A stretch of 13,970 bases of DNA from Anaerolineales bacterium UBA5797 (lineage in GTDB: Bacteria > Chloroflexota > Anaerolineae > Anaerolineales > Villigracilaceae): contig DIDP01000053.1 in NCBI GenBank assembly GCA_002418205.1, positions 1 to 13,970 on the forward strand. Reading direction: 5' to 3'. This document shows, one piece after another, positions 1 through 7,571 of the stretch; positions within the stretch are counted from its first letter, which is position 1, and every line of letters starts with the position of its first letter. Both the position numbers and the translations under genes were made by a program. The notes below the pieces were generated by a model, which did not search any database, was not told where the DNA came from, and saw only the letters and a program-made list of their open reading frames with translations.

Positions 1-2
1 CA

Positions 3-212
3 CCGCCTTCGGAATATGTGGGCAGTGTTCCGGCAGGTCCTGCGTCTGCTCCTTCGCCCTCCACGCCCATTGCCGGGAAGAAGACCAACCTGCTCCCTGT
101 GATCGTCGGCGTTGGCGTATTGTTCTTCCTGTGCATCTGCGGAGCGATCCTCTGGTACATCGACGCGAATTATCTGTGGTGCACGTTCTTCCCGTTCCTT
201 GGCGGTTGTTGA
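3..212 (+). CDS. C-terminal tail of a membrane-anchored protein (partial, 5' end outside window)
   Basis: The frame is open from the first bases of the window to TGA at 210-212, so this is the end of a longer gene. The GTG at 18 is probably an internal Val codon. About 69 residues are visible: a Pro/Ala/Ser-rich stretch (PAGPASAPSPSTP), then GKK, a single hydrophobic helix (about LLPVIVGVGVLFFLCICGAILWYI), and a short cysteine-containing tail ending FLGGC. The layout is a flexible linker followed by a C-terminal membrane anchor, so the unseen N-terminal domain would probably face the cytoplasm. Such tails occur on zinc-ribbon or FHA-type proteins of filamentous Chloroflexota, but nothing here identifies the missing domain. 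A strong terminator follows 12 bases after the stop, so this gene ends its transcription unit. Confidence 0.6.
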   Translation, partial: PPSEYVGSVPAGPASAPSPSTPIAGKKTNLLPVIVGVGVLFFLCICGAILWYIDANYLWCTFFPFLGGC

Positions 213-224
213 TCGAACAGGATC

Positions 225-263
225 TCCCCGCAAGATGCAAGGTCTTGCGGGGATTTTTTATTT
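225..263 (+). terminator. Intrinsic terminator
   Basis: A perfect 11-bp stem pairs 225-235 (TCCCCGCAAGA) with 243-253 (TCTTGCGGGGA) across a 7-base loop. A T-rich tract (254-263, TTTTTTATTT) follows directly. It separates the preceding partial gene from the operon starting at 322. Confidence 0.93.
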
Positions 264-268
264 AATGG

Positions 269-297
269 TTGCCAAAGACTTCGCTCTTGGCTAGAAT
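269..297 (+). promoter_or_regulatory. Sigma70-type promoter for the AI-2E/P1-peptidase operon
   Basis: TTGCCA (269-274) and TAGAAT (292-297) are separated by exactly 17 bases. Each hexamer is 5/6 to consensus except the -35, which is 4/6. The predicted start point near 304 gives a short leader containing GGAGAG (311-316), a ribosome binding site 5 bases before the ATG at 322. The terminator just upstream supports the start of a new transcription unit here. Confidence 0.8.
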
Positions 298-321
298 AGA
301 GTTAATCATCGGAGAGCAATC

Positions 322-1575
322 ATGGCGCAAAGATCAGGAACTTCACCGCGTTGGACTTCATCGACCAAATTGTTGGTCGGTTTTATCATTGTCGGGTTGG
401 TTGCGTTCCTGATCTATCGTTTTTCAAGCCTCATCCCCCCGCTCCTGTTGATCTTCATTTTTGCATATCTCCTCCACCCCGTGACCGCCATGATCTCCCG
501 CGGTTTGGGAATTTCATGGAAGGCTTCCGTCAATATCCTGTACCTCATCATCCTCGTGGTATTGATCGGTCTGTTGACCCTGGGCGGAGTGGGGCTGGTG
601 GGACAGGTGCAAAGCCTGATCAAATCGGTCCAGGATATCGTCGCGAACCTGCCGACCTACGTGGATCAACTTTCCACCCGCGTATTCGAATTCGGCCCCT
701 TCCGCTTCGACATGTCAACGCTCCAGCTGGACCTCAATACCATCAGCCAGCAACTGCTCTCCTTCCTGCAACCTCTGCTGGGCCGCACAGGGAATCTGGT
801 GGGCGCCATCGCCGGGGGCGCGGCGGAGGTCTTCGGCTGGATGTTCTTCATCCTGATCGTGTCCTATTTTGTCATGATCGAGAGCAGTGGCTTGCAAAAA
901 GACCTGCTCAAGATCGAGATCCCGGGCTATGAGGAGGACATGCGCAGGCTGGGGAGCGAGCTGAGTCACATCTGGAACGCCTTCCTGCGCGGGCAGATCA
1001 TCATCTTCCTGCTTGCATTGACCATTTACTCGATCCTTCTGCCAGCCATGGGAGTGCGCTATGCGATCGGCATCGCGTTCTTGGCGGGACTGGCGAAATT
1101 CCTGCCGTACATCGGCCCCGCGATCACCTGGGTGGTGATGGCGCTGGTCACGTTCTTTCAGCCGGTGAAACCCCTGGACCTCCAGCCGCTGACCTACATG
1201 CTGATCGTGGTGATCACCACCTCCATTGTTGACTGGTTCATGGATAACTTCATCACGCCGCGCATCATGTCACGCGCGCTGAAGGTGCATCCCGCCGCGG
1301 TGCTGGTCGCCGCCATCATTGCCGCCAACCTGCTGGGGCTGATCGGTGTGATCATTGCCGCGCCCTTCCTGGCGACGTTTTTACTGTTCGGCAGATACGT
1401 CATGCGGAAACTGTTCGATCGCAATCCCTGGCCCGAAAAGGAACCCGAAGCGCTCCCGCCCAGCATTGCTGATCTGTTCAACAACTTCGTACAGTTCCTG
1501 CGGACCCGCCTTGGCAAAAGGGAATCAAAAACCATACCCGAAAAGGAGAAGAAGAATGAGCAACAACAACAATGA
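322..1575 (+). CDS. AI-2E family transporter (PerM/UPF0118-like membrane protein)
   Basis: This 417-residue polytopic inner-membrane protein has the usual length and topology of the AI-2E exporter-like family (PF01594): two N-terminal helices, a long amphipathic insertion (about residues 90-165), then a cluster of helices. Family hallmarks are PYIGP at residues 262-266 and the late stretch NFITPRIMSRALKVHP (HP at 323-324) followed by Gly-rich helices ending in an AAP turn. Known members export autoinducer-2 or, in Halobacillus-type members, exchange sodium for protons; substrate cannot be read from sequence. The C-terminal tail after about residue 370 is long, highly charged and ends KNEQQQQ. 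The ATG is supported by GGAGAG 5 bases upstream and by the promoter at 269-297. The 3' end overlaps the next gene by 20 bases. Confidence 0.93.
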   Translation: MAQRSGTSPRWTSSTKLLVGFIIVGLVAFLIYRFSSLIPPLLLIFIFAYLLHPVTAMISRGLGISWKASVNILYLIILVVLIGLLTLGGVGLVGQVQSLIKSVQDIVANLPTYVDQLSTRVFEFGPFRFDMSTLQLDLNTISQQLLSFLQPLLGRTGNLVGAIAGGAAEVFGWMFFILIVSYFVMIESSGLQKDLLKIEIPGYEEDMRRLGSELSHIWNAFLRGQIIIFLLALTIYSILLPAMGVRYAIGIAFLAGLAKFLPYIGPAITWVVMALVTFFQPVKPLDLQPLTYMLIVVITTSIVDWFMDNFITPRIMSRALKVHPAAVLVAAIIAANLLGLIGVIIAAPFLATFLLFGRYVMRKLFDRNPWPEKEPEALPPSIADLFNNFVQFLRTRLGKRESKTIPEKEKKNEQQQQ

Positions 1576-1738
1576 TCCAAGAACGGAAACGATCGCCGAG
1601 ACCGATAACTACCTCGCCTGGAAAGCCGAAGAACCCGACGGCGAGACGACCTATCACGTCGAGTTGAACAACGTCACCGTGCATTTCTTTGAAGAGGAAT
1701 GGAAGGAATTCCTGCAACTGGCGCGCAACCTCGAATAA
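1556..1738 (+). CDS. Small acidic protein of unknown function (60 aa)
   Basis: I do not recognise this gene. The frame stays open further upstream inside the transporter gene, but the real start is ATG 1556, preceded by AAGGAG (1543-1548) with 7 bases spacing. The 60-residue product begins MSNNNND, is rich in Glu/Asp, and its second half (YHVELNNVTVHFFEEEWKEF) reads as two beta strands followed by a helix, with no membrane segment or cysteine. It overlaps the transporter by 20 bases: the same CAA repeats give Gln in the transporter tail and Asn here. Its TAA is followed at once by the ATG of the P1 peptidase. An excellent ribosome binding site and the tight packing make it a real gene, probably a cytoplasmic accessory of one of its neighbours. 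Confidence 0.85.
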   Translation: MSNNNNDPRTETIAETDNYLAWKAEEPDGETTYHVELNNVTVHFFEEEWKEFLQLARNLE

Positions 1739-2731
1739 ATGAAACTCAAAAACACCCTCACTGACGTGCGCGGCATCGAAGTTGGGCACGCGCAAAACAA
1801 CGAAGCATTGACGGGCTGCACGGTCATCCTTTGCCGCAAAGGGGCTGTTGCCGGTGTGGATGTGCGTGGCGGCGCGCCCGGCACACGCGAAACAGACCTG
1901 CTGAACCCGATCAACCTTGTTGAAAAAGTCCACGCCATCGTCCTTTCGGGCGGCTCCGCCTTCGGTCTGGACGCGGCGTCCGGCGTCATGCAATATCTCG
2001 AAGAGAACAAGATCGGATTCAACACCGGCGCGGCAAAAGTTCCCATCGTTCCATCAGCCATACTCTTTGACCTGAACATCGGTCGCGCGGACGTTCGACC
2101 CGATTCCGCCATGGGATACCGCGCCTCAGCCTCGGCTTCGTCCGACGCGCCCGCGCAGGGCAACGTCGGCGCCGGGACCGGGGCATCCGTCGGAAAGATG
2201 TTCGGTACGGCGCTTGCCATGAAATCCGGCTTGGGGACCGCCAGCGTGAGCATCGGCAATGGAGTCGTCGTTGGCGCGCTGGTCGCGGTCAACGCCTTCG
2301 GTGATGTGATCGACCCGCAGACGGGGCAGATCATCGCCGGGCTGCGCTCCGGCAAAGTGGGTCCGCTGCGCGTGGGAGGCAGGGAACAATTTGCCGGCAC
2401 GCTTGCCATGATGAAAAAATCCATCGGGCGCGGGGTCCTCGGCTTTGCCTCACGGGCGAATACGGTCATCGGTGTCATTGCCACGAATGCAAAGCTGACA
2501 AAGGCGCAGGCAACCAAGGTGGCGCAGATGGCGCAGGACGGCGTGGCGCGCACGATCAAGCCCGCCCATACCATGCTCGATGGCGATGTCATCTTTGCCA
2601 TGTCCAGCGGCAGCCGAAAAGCGGACGTTTCGATCCTCGGCGCTTATGCCGCAGAGGCCATGGCGCAGGCGATCATCAACGCAGTGAAAATGTCGGCGCC
2701 GTCCGGCGGGCTGCCGGGGCTGCAACAATAG
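1739..2731 (+). CDS. P1 family peptidase (DmpA / NylC-like N-terminal nucleophile hydrolase)
   Basis: The 330-residue product matches the P1 (MEROPS S58, DmpA) family along its length. Members are aminopeptidases or amidases that mature by cutting themselves into two chains, exposing an N-terminal nucleophile. Recognisable blocks are TDVRGIEVGHA at the N terminus, LSGGSAFGLDAA (69-80), GNVGAGTGA (141-149) and ANTVIGVIATNA. In the last block Asn241-Thr242 fits the Asn/Thr processing site of NylC-type members, so Thr242 is the predicted nucleophile; DmpA itself uses Ser. That predicts chains of about 241 and 89 residues. There is no signal peptide, so it should be cytoplasmic. The ATG abuts the preceding stop (TAAATG) with no Shine-Dalgarno sequence, which implies translation by coupling. 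Substrate is unknown; D-amino-acid peptides, beta-peptides or cyclic amides are possibilities from the family. Confidence 0.92.
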   Translation: MKLKNTLTDVRGIEVGHAQNNEALTGCTVILCRKGAVAGVDVRGGAPGTRETDLLNPINLVEKVHAIVLSGGSAFGLDAASGVMQYLEENKIGFNTGAAKVPIVPSAILFDLNIGRADVRPDSAMGYRASASASSDAPAQGNVGAGTGASVGKMFGTALAMKSGLGTASVSIGNGVVVGALVAVNAFGDVIDPQTGQIIAGLRSGKVGPLRVGGREQFAGTLAMMKKSIGRGVLGFASRANTVIGVIATNAKLTKAQATKVAQMAQDGVARTIKPAHTMLDGDVIFAMSSGSRKADVSILGAYAAEAMAQAIINAVKMSAPSGGLPGLQQ

Positions 2732-2734
2732 ATC

Positions 2735-4786
2735 ATGAAAAAAACGGTCGGCGCATTGAGGGATGAATATCCTCATCTTTACCCCGCATTGATCAGCGGG
2801 TTGACAGGCTTGGCTACTGCCTGTTTCATTGCCCTATCCTTTTATCGCAGCGATCTGAAGACCGTCATCGATTGGACCGCCACGCTTTCACTCCTGACGC
2901 TCGGCGCAGGCTACATCTACTTCTTTTTCCTCCCAACTGCCTGGGGCAAATTCAAGGAAGCGTCACAGCCTGTCAAACGGTGGGCATTGTTTCTAACCGC
3001 GGCATCCGCGCTGTCCTTTTCCTTCAGCTTCGGGGCTCTTTCGCTGATCCCATGTCTCGCCGTCAATTTCATATTGATCTCCCCCGCGCTTTCTCCGCTC
3101 CATCAGTTGATGAGTCAAAAACAGACCTCTTCATTGCCTTTCGCATGGATCCTTGGAGGCACAGCCTCCTTCTTCGCCACCGGCTTCTTTCAAAACTTTT
3201 TCCCTTCCGGCTGGGAATTCGTCCTGATCGTCATCCTCCTGAACGGCATGGCAGCAGCAGCGTTTACGATCATCATCGAAAAAATCAGAACCTCATTCCA
3301 GGACAAACCGGCGCAAAAGATCGTCCCTCTATCGGTCATGACCCTCGGTTTCCTGTTTTTTATCCTCACCATTCGACTACTCCTTCGGTACCCGACCCTT
3401 TTTTCATCCAGCATCCTGCTCCCCGCCTCTCATCTGATCCCCGCATTTTTTGGCTTGACCTTTTTATCTCCAGCCGCGACGGCCCTCCTCCTCCACAGAC
3501 TGGATTCAGCAGGCTGGCAGATGTCCCCGATCGTGCACTGGATAAAACGCCACCTCCCCGGACTGCTGCTTGCCTCAGCCATATCAGCCTCCACCTACCT
3601 CCTGGCGACCGTCTTCGTCAAAACCGATTTTTCCATCGCCGATAATTATTTCGATACCGACTCCCCCATCTGGGTCAACTTCCTCACCGCGGATTCAACT
3701 GAGGTGGTCTCCATGCGCGCCGTCCACCCGTATGTGTTGATGCTCCTGCGTCCGCCTGTCTGGTTGTTATCCCTGCTGCTCAACGGGAATAAATTCCATG
3801 CGGCGTTGCTGCTCAACGCATTCGTCGGAGGCGTGTGCATTTTTCTAACCTGGCTGTTCTTCAAACAACGGACGAAAAATACCACCTATGCCCTCCTGAT
3901 CGCGCTATTGCTCGGGCTTTCGAATTCGCACCTGCTCTTAAGCACGTTCCTTGAATCCTATATTTTCTCCGCGGCGGCCCTGATCACATCCGTTCTGCTT
4001 TTGCAGGATGAAAACGTGAAGTTGTCTCGCATTGTCCCGGTGGGACTGGTCACTTTTGGAATCACGATAACGAACTTCATCCAGACCGGCATTACATTCC
4101 TGCTTACACAGTGGGATCTCAAAAGAACCTTCAAATATGGTTTCATCACCCTCGCCCTGGCAACCATGCTGACCTTTGCACAAACCCAGATCCAGCCGAA
4201 CAGCCGGGCTTTCTACGTGCCAGCCAATCTGATCAGTGAAACTCCCTTCGCGCGCGATACGATCGGGGCATCGTTCTCAAAAACCGTCAGCCTGGCAAAC
4301 GTCCTGGCCCGCACCTTCATACTTTCCAGCGTGGTCACCCCGCGCCCGTTCATTACAACCGAGGAGGGCGGTTGTGCATATCCCTGCTTTTACACCATCC
4401 GCATCTTTCGCGGAGAATATCAGTATGCATCCTACATCGGCTTTGGGAGCTGGCTGGCACGCTCGTGGTTCGTGCTTTTGGTCATTGCGGGGCTGCTCTT
4501 CGCATGGAGTCTGATGCGTTCCTCGAGGAAGACTGCCCTGCAGGCTGCGCTCGTCCTGAACCTGTTATTCAACTTTGTGCTGCACATGAACTATGGCGAC
4601 GATCCCATGCTGTATTCCCCCAACTGGACCTATGCCCTGGTCTTCTTCTTCGGACTCTCCTTTGAAAGACTGGCTGACAGGAAGTGGTCCCAAGCCATCC
4701 TGCTGATCTTCCTGACCGCCCTCCTTTTCAATAATTTTGATCTGTTCCACAAAATGCTGGATACCATCCTGCCTGTATTTGGATGA
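2735..4786 (+). CDS. Large polytopic membrane protein, GT-C-glycosyltransferase-like (paralogue A)
   Basis: The 683-residue product has about sixteen hydrophobic segments. I do not know a named family for it, but its second half resembles GT-C membrane glycosyltransferases. After a block of helices (to about residue 295) comes an exposed loop with DTDSPIW (D307, D309), then MRAVHP (327-332), LLRPPVWLLSLLLNG, a Lys/Arg turn (FFKQRT) and FLESYIFSAAALI (E407), and near the C terminus LYSPNWTYALVFFF. GT-C enzymes use acidic residues in the first outer loop, so D307/D309 are candidates; activity is inference. It is strongly similar to the gene at 7572-9638, including runs such as GLVTFGITITNFIQT. 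The ATG lies 3 bases after the peptidase stop, without a clear ribosome binding site. It converges on the next gene with 5 bp between stops and no terminator. Confidence 0.85.
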   Translation: MKKTVGALRDEYPHLYPALISGLTGLATACFIALSFYRSDLKTVIDWTATLSLLTLGAGYIYFFFLPTAWGKFKEASQPVKRWALFLTAASALSFSFSFGALSLIPCLAVNFILISPALSPLHQLMSQKQTSSLPFAWILGGTASFFATGFFQNFFPSGWEFVLIVILLNGMAAAAFTIIIEKIRTSFQDKPAQKIVPLSVMTLGFLFFILTIRLLLRYPTLFSSSILLPASHLIPAFFGLTFLSPAATALLLHRLDSAGWQMSPIVHWIKRHLPGLLLASAISASTYLLATVFVKTDFSIADNYFDTDSPIWVNFLTADSTEVVSMRAVHPYVLMLLRPPVWLLSLLLNGNKFHAALLLNAFVGGVCIFLTWLFFKQRTKNTTYALLIALLLGLSNSHLLLSTFLESYIFSAAALITSVLLLQDENVKLSRIVPVGLVTFGITITNFIQTGITFLLTQWDLKRTFKYGFITLALATMLTFAQTQIQPNSRAFYVPANLISETPFARDTIGASFSKTVSLANVLARTFILSSVVTPRPFITTEEGGCAYPCFYTIRIFRGEYQYASYIGFGSWLARSWFVLLVIAGLLFAWSLMRSSRKTALQAALVLNLLFNFVLHMNYGDDPMLYSPNWTYALVFFFGLSFERLADRKWSQAILLIFLTALLFNNFDLFHKMLDTILPVFG

Positions 4787-4791
4787 CAGGG

Positions 4792-7377
4792 CTACGGATT
4801 TGTATTACACGGGTTGTTCACCGTGTCGGAAAAATATAATCCCTCCCGCCCGTCATCGCTCACGAGCACGAACCAGGCTTTTTGGGGAATGTCCCTGTCG
4901 CGATAGACGATCACGTCCGAAGCATGCGGAAGGAAAGCGGTCACTTCATTGCGCTCGAGGAGAACGACGCCGTAATAATCACCGGTCATATAGAATAAAA
5001 GACGCGGCTGTTCGGAGGGTTTGTAGCCGAACTTGTCGGTATATTCCCCTTCGCCGGATTCATAGTAACGGGGGGATAATGCCCGTCCGCGCGCGGCGGT
5101 GAGGCCGTTATTTGAAATTACTTCTGCAATACATGCCGGATCAACACCAGAGTTCCTAAACGCGGTTGAAGATGTAAACTCGTCGAACAATTGCTCCTGA
5201 GTCAACGGTGGGTATTTTTTCGGGAAGACCTTTTCGCTCAACGGAACGGAAACGCCGATAAAAAGGAAGAACGCGCCGGCGAGCAGGTAATGCGTCCATG
5301 GGCGGGGTTTGGATTCGGCTGAGGGTTGGACAAGGCCCTTTTGACGGGAGCCCACCCAGGTCAGGACGGATGCGCGCGTGGTTTCCATCAAAAATAAAAA
5401 GGCGCTGATCAAGACGAACATCCCGATCATGTAATACATGTAAACGGACCAGTCCATCGCCACCAGGAATCTTTGACCGCCCAGCAGCGCAAGCGATGTC
5501 CAGAAATTGTAGACGAGATTGATGAACAGGGGCAGCAACCCCAACAGACCAAGCCGCTTCCAGGCGGCGGCAAGACCAAGACCAAGCAGGAACAGATAGA
5601 ACACCAGCAGCAGGGTTTGGGATGGCGTGGGCCTGCCCTGCCATTCCTCCCAGAACGCGCGGTCCGGCTGAAAGAGTTCACCGATGTTTGTCAGATCGTT
5701 CCGCAAGGGGAGCAGCAGGACGTTGTCGACGCAATTATTGAGGAAGCGATTGATAACCACCCGCACCGCCTCGCGCGGATTTTGGGTCACCGCATCCTTA
5801 AAAATACCGATCAACCGGTCGTTGTATTCGATATTGGTTTCCCCGGGGCGGCGGATGGCATCCGCTTCGACACCGTTCATCCTGCTGTAGCGTTGCGCCA
5901 GATTGATCGTCTGTGTGAACGGACTGTCGAAGATCAACTGACCGGTGTTTTTCCAGTTGCGCCACAACCACGGAGAAATGACCAATACGACCGCAACGGT
6001 CATCAACAAGGCGCCGCGCAGGATGGGGTACATCCTTTTACGATCCGCCAGATATGCGATCACCAGGAGAACAGGCAGCGCAACCACTGCCTGCGTTCGG
6101 ATCATGATCCCGATGCCCAACACACCGCCCGCCACAAACGCCAGATGGTTCGGATGGTTTGCCCGTACCCAACGAACGGCAAGGAAGGTGAAGAGCACGA
6201 GGAAGATCGCAACCGGGACCTCGGAAAGATACAACTTTGAATAACTCAGGGCGTTCGTAAATGGCGCGGCAATGTTGGATGTGTATTCGCGCAAGCCAGC
6301 CAGCAGTGCAATTGCAATGCCCACCGGGCGGCCATACATTTCCCTGCCGACCCAATACAAGGCGACCGGGAAAAAGGCGAGAAAGACCAACTGGGCATTG
6401 ATGACGCTCGTGTAATCCTGTCCGGCGATGAGATGCAGGAAGGCGAGAAAGACGATATATAACGGACGAGGCGGGATCTCATTTCCCTTCAAGCCGTTCC
6501 CGATCAAAAGCGACTGGGCAAACTCATCATAGACCTGCCCGTCGGTGAACGGATAAATTTCATAGTTCGGCGCGCGCGGCGCCAGGGCGGTGAAACCCGG
6601 GTTGACAGGCTGGCTGATCCAAAAGAGCAATATCCCCAGCCAGAGCGCAATCGAGATCCAAAGATCGGGATGTTTGATGCTGTTCAGGTTGATCCTGACT
6701 TCGAGGAGCAAGACCAAAACGCATGTCACACAGGCAAGGAGGATCTGCCATTCCAGCAACGGGACGCCGGGCAGGCTCCACTCCCCCGTTTTGTCCGGGA
6801 CAATTCCCAACCCGGTAGCGGCAATCAGGATCGCCAGCGCGCCGAGAATCGACCATACGATTGCCGCGCGTCGAAGCAGGTCCCTGCCTGAATCTTTCAT
6901 CGGTTGGAACGATTGCCATCTGCGATAAACCATCCAGCCAATGAACTCCAGCGCAACGAGCGAAGCCAGATTGAGCAATGGAGCCAGACGCGTGGCATAG
7001 GCTACATAGCTGAAAATGGCGCGATGCTGCGAAAGCCCCCACAAGACCGCCAGCGTTGCCTGCCCTGCCAAAAGAATGACCAGAGAAGCGATCAGCAGCA
7101 CATCCCCCGCGCTCGATGTAAAGATCGAATCCAGCCTTTCCTTCAACTTGGCATTCCGTTTTGAGATAAACGCGAGTGTGGAAGTGGCAAGAATCCATGC
7201 AAATAAAAATACAATGCCAGCCAGTCGAAAAACTGAGTACCCAAACAGAATCCCCCCTTCGGCATCGGAGGGCAGGGTCGCAAACTGCCAAAAGAAAAAC
7301 GCCCCCTGTATAGCCCAGAGGAAAAATAGTACAGACCAGGAAATTCTCGAGGATCGACGAACGCTTTGGGAGGTCAT
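4792..7377 (-). CDS. GT39-like membrane glycosyltransferase with C-terminal soluble domain
   Basis: With a start at ATG 7377 the product is 861 residues. An N-terminal block of helices precedes a GT-C core. The first outer loop of that core carries YPFTDGQVYDEFAQ (D279, D284, E285), the acidic pattern expected of polyprenyl-phosphate-sugar dependent transferases, followed by PPRPLYIVFLAFLH and, further on, SPWLWRNWKNTG, typical of the GT39/PMT/ArnT group. After the last helix a soluble domain of about 140 residues (from about 720) holds ALSPRYYESGEGE and two cysteines, and probably faces outward. The frame is open to 7710, but those starts overlap the divergent gene. ATG 7398 (weak AAGG upstream) is an alternative. 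I prefer 7377 because TATAAT lies at 7392-7387, fitting a leaderless or near-leaderless transcript. Likely role: sugar transfer to an envelope glycan, lipid or protein. Confidence 0.85.
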   Translation of the reverse strand: MTSQSVRRSSRISWSVLFFLWAIQGAFFFWQFATLPSDAEGGILFGYSVFRLAGIVFLFAWILATSTLAFISKRNAKLKERLDSIFTSSAGDVLLIASLVILLAGQATLAVLWGLSQHRAIFSYVAYATRLAPLLNLASLVALEFIGWMVYRRWQSFQPMKDSGRDLLRRAAIVWSILGALAILIAATGLGIVPDKTGEWSLPGVPLLEWQILLACVTCVLVLLLEVRINLNSIKHPDLWISIALWLGILLFWISQPVNPGFTALAPRAPNYEIYPFTDGQVYDEFAQSLLIGNGLKGNEIPPRPLYIVFLAFLHLIAGQDYTSVINAQLVFLAFFPVALYWVGREMYGRPVGIAIALLAGLREYTSNIAAPFTNALSYSKLYLSEVPVAIFLVLFTFLAVRWVRANHPNHLAFVAGGVLGIGIMIRTQAVVALPVLLVIAYLADRKRMYPILRGALLMTVAVVLVISPWLWRNWKNTGQLIFDSPFTQTINLAQRYSRMNGVEADAIRRPGETNIEYNDRLIGIFKDAVTQNPREAVRVVINRFLNNCVDNVLLLPLRNDLTNIGELFQPDRAFWEEWQGRPTPSQTLLLVFYLFLLGLGLAAAWKRLGLLGLLPLFINLVYNFWTSLALLGGQRFLVAMDWSVYMYYMIGMFVLISAFLFLMETTRASVLTWVGSRQKGLVQPSAESKPRPWTHYLLAGAFFLFIGVSVPLSEKVFPKKYPPLTQEQLFDEFTSSTAFRNSGVDPACIAEVISNNGLTAARGRALSPRYYESGEGEYTDKFGYKPSEQPRLLFYMTGDYYGVVLLERNEVTAFLPHASDVIVYRDRDIPQKAWFVLVSDDGREGLYFSDTVNNPCNTNP

Positions 7378-7386
7378 ATGGCGATA

Positions 7387-7392
7387 ATTATA
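7387..7392 (-). promoter_or_regulatory. -10 box for the glycosyltransferase gene
   Basis: A perfect TATAAT on the minus strand (7392 to 7387) ends 9 bases before ATG 7377. No good -35 hexamer sits at 16-18 bases; the 17-base position reads GATCGT. The predicted transcript would have almost no 5' leader. Confidence 0.5.
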
Positions 7393-7571
7393 AAACATGA
7401 GAACCTTACACGATCGGTCCCGGGGGATCCGATTCACATTCGTTTGCGTATGCAACATCCCACCGCTATATGGACAGAAAAGTTGTTTTGCTGATAAACT
7501 GGCGACAAAGGCGGCACCTGAAATCCTTTTACGGAGACAGAAACAGCAACCCCGCAGACAATCCCTCCCAA

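Noticed and set aside
1654..2601. A 315-codon open frame on the minus strand opposite the P1 peptidase
   Set aside because: Ser/Ala/Thr/Pro-rich composition with no recognisable domain; the peptidase on the plus strand is unmistakable.
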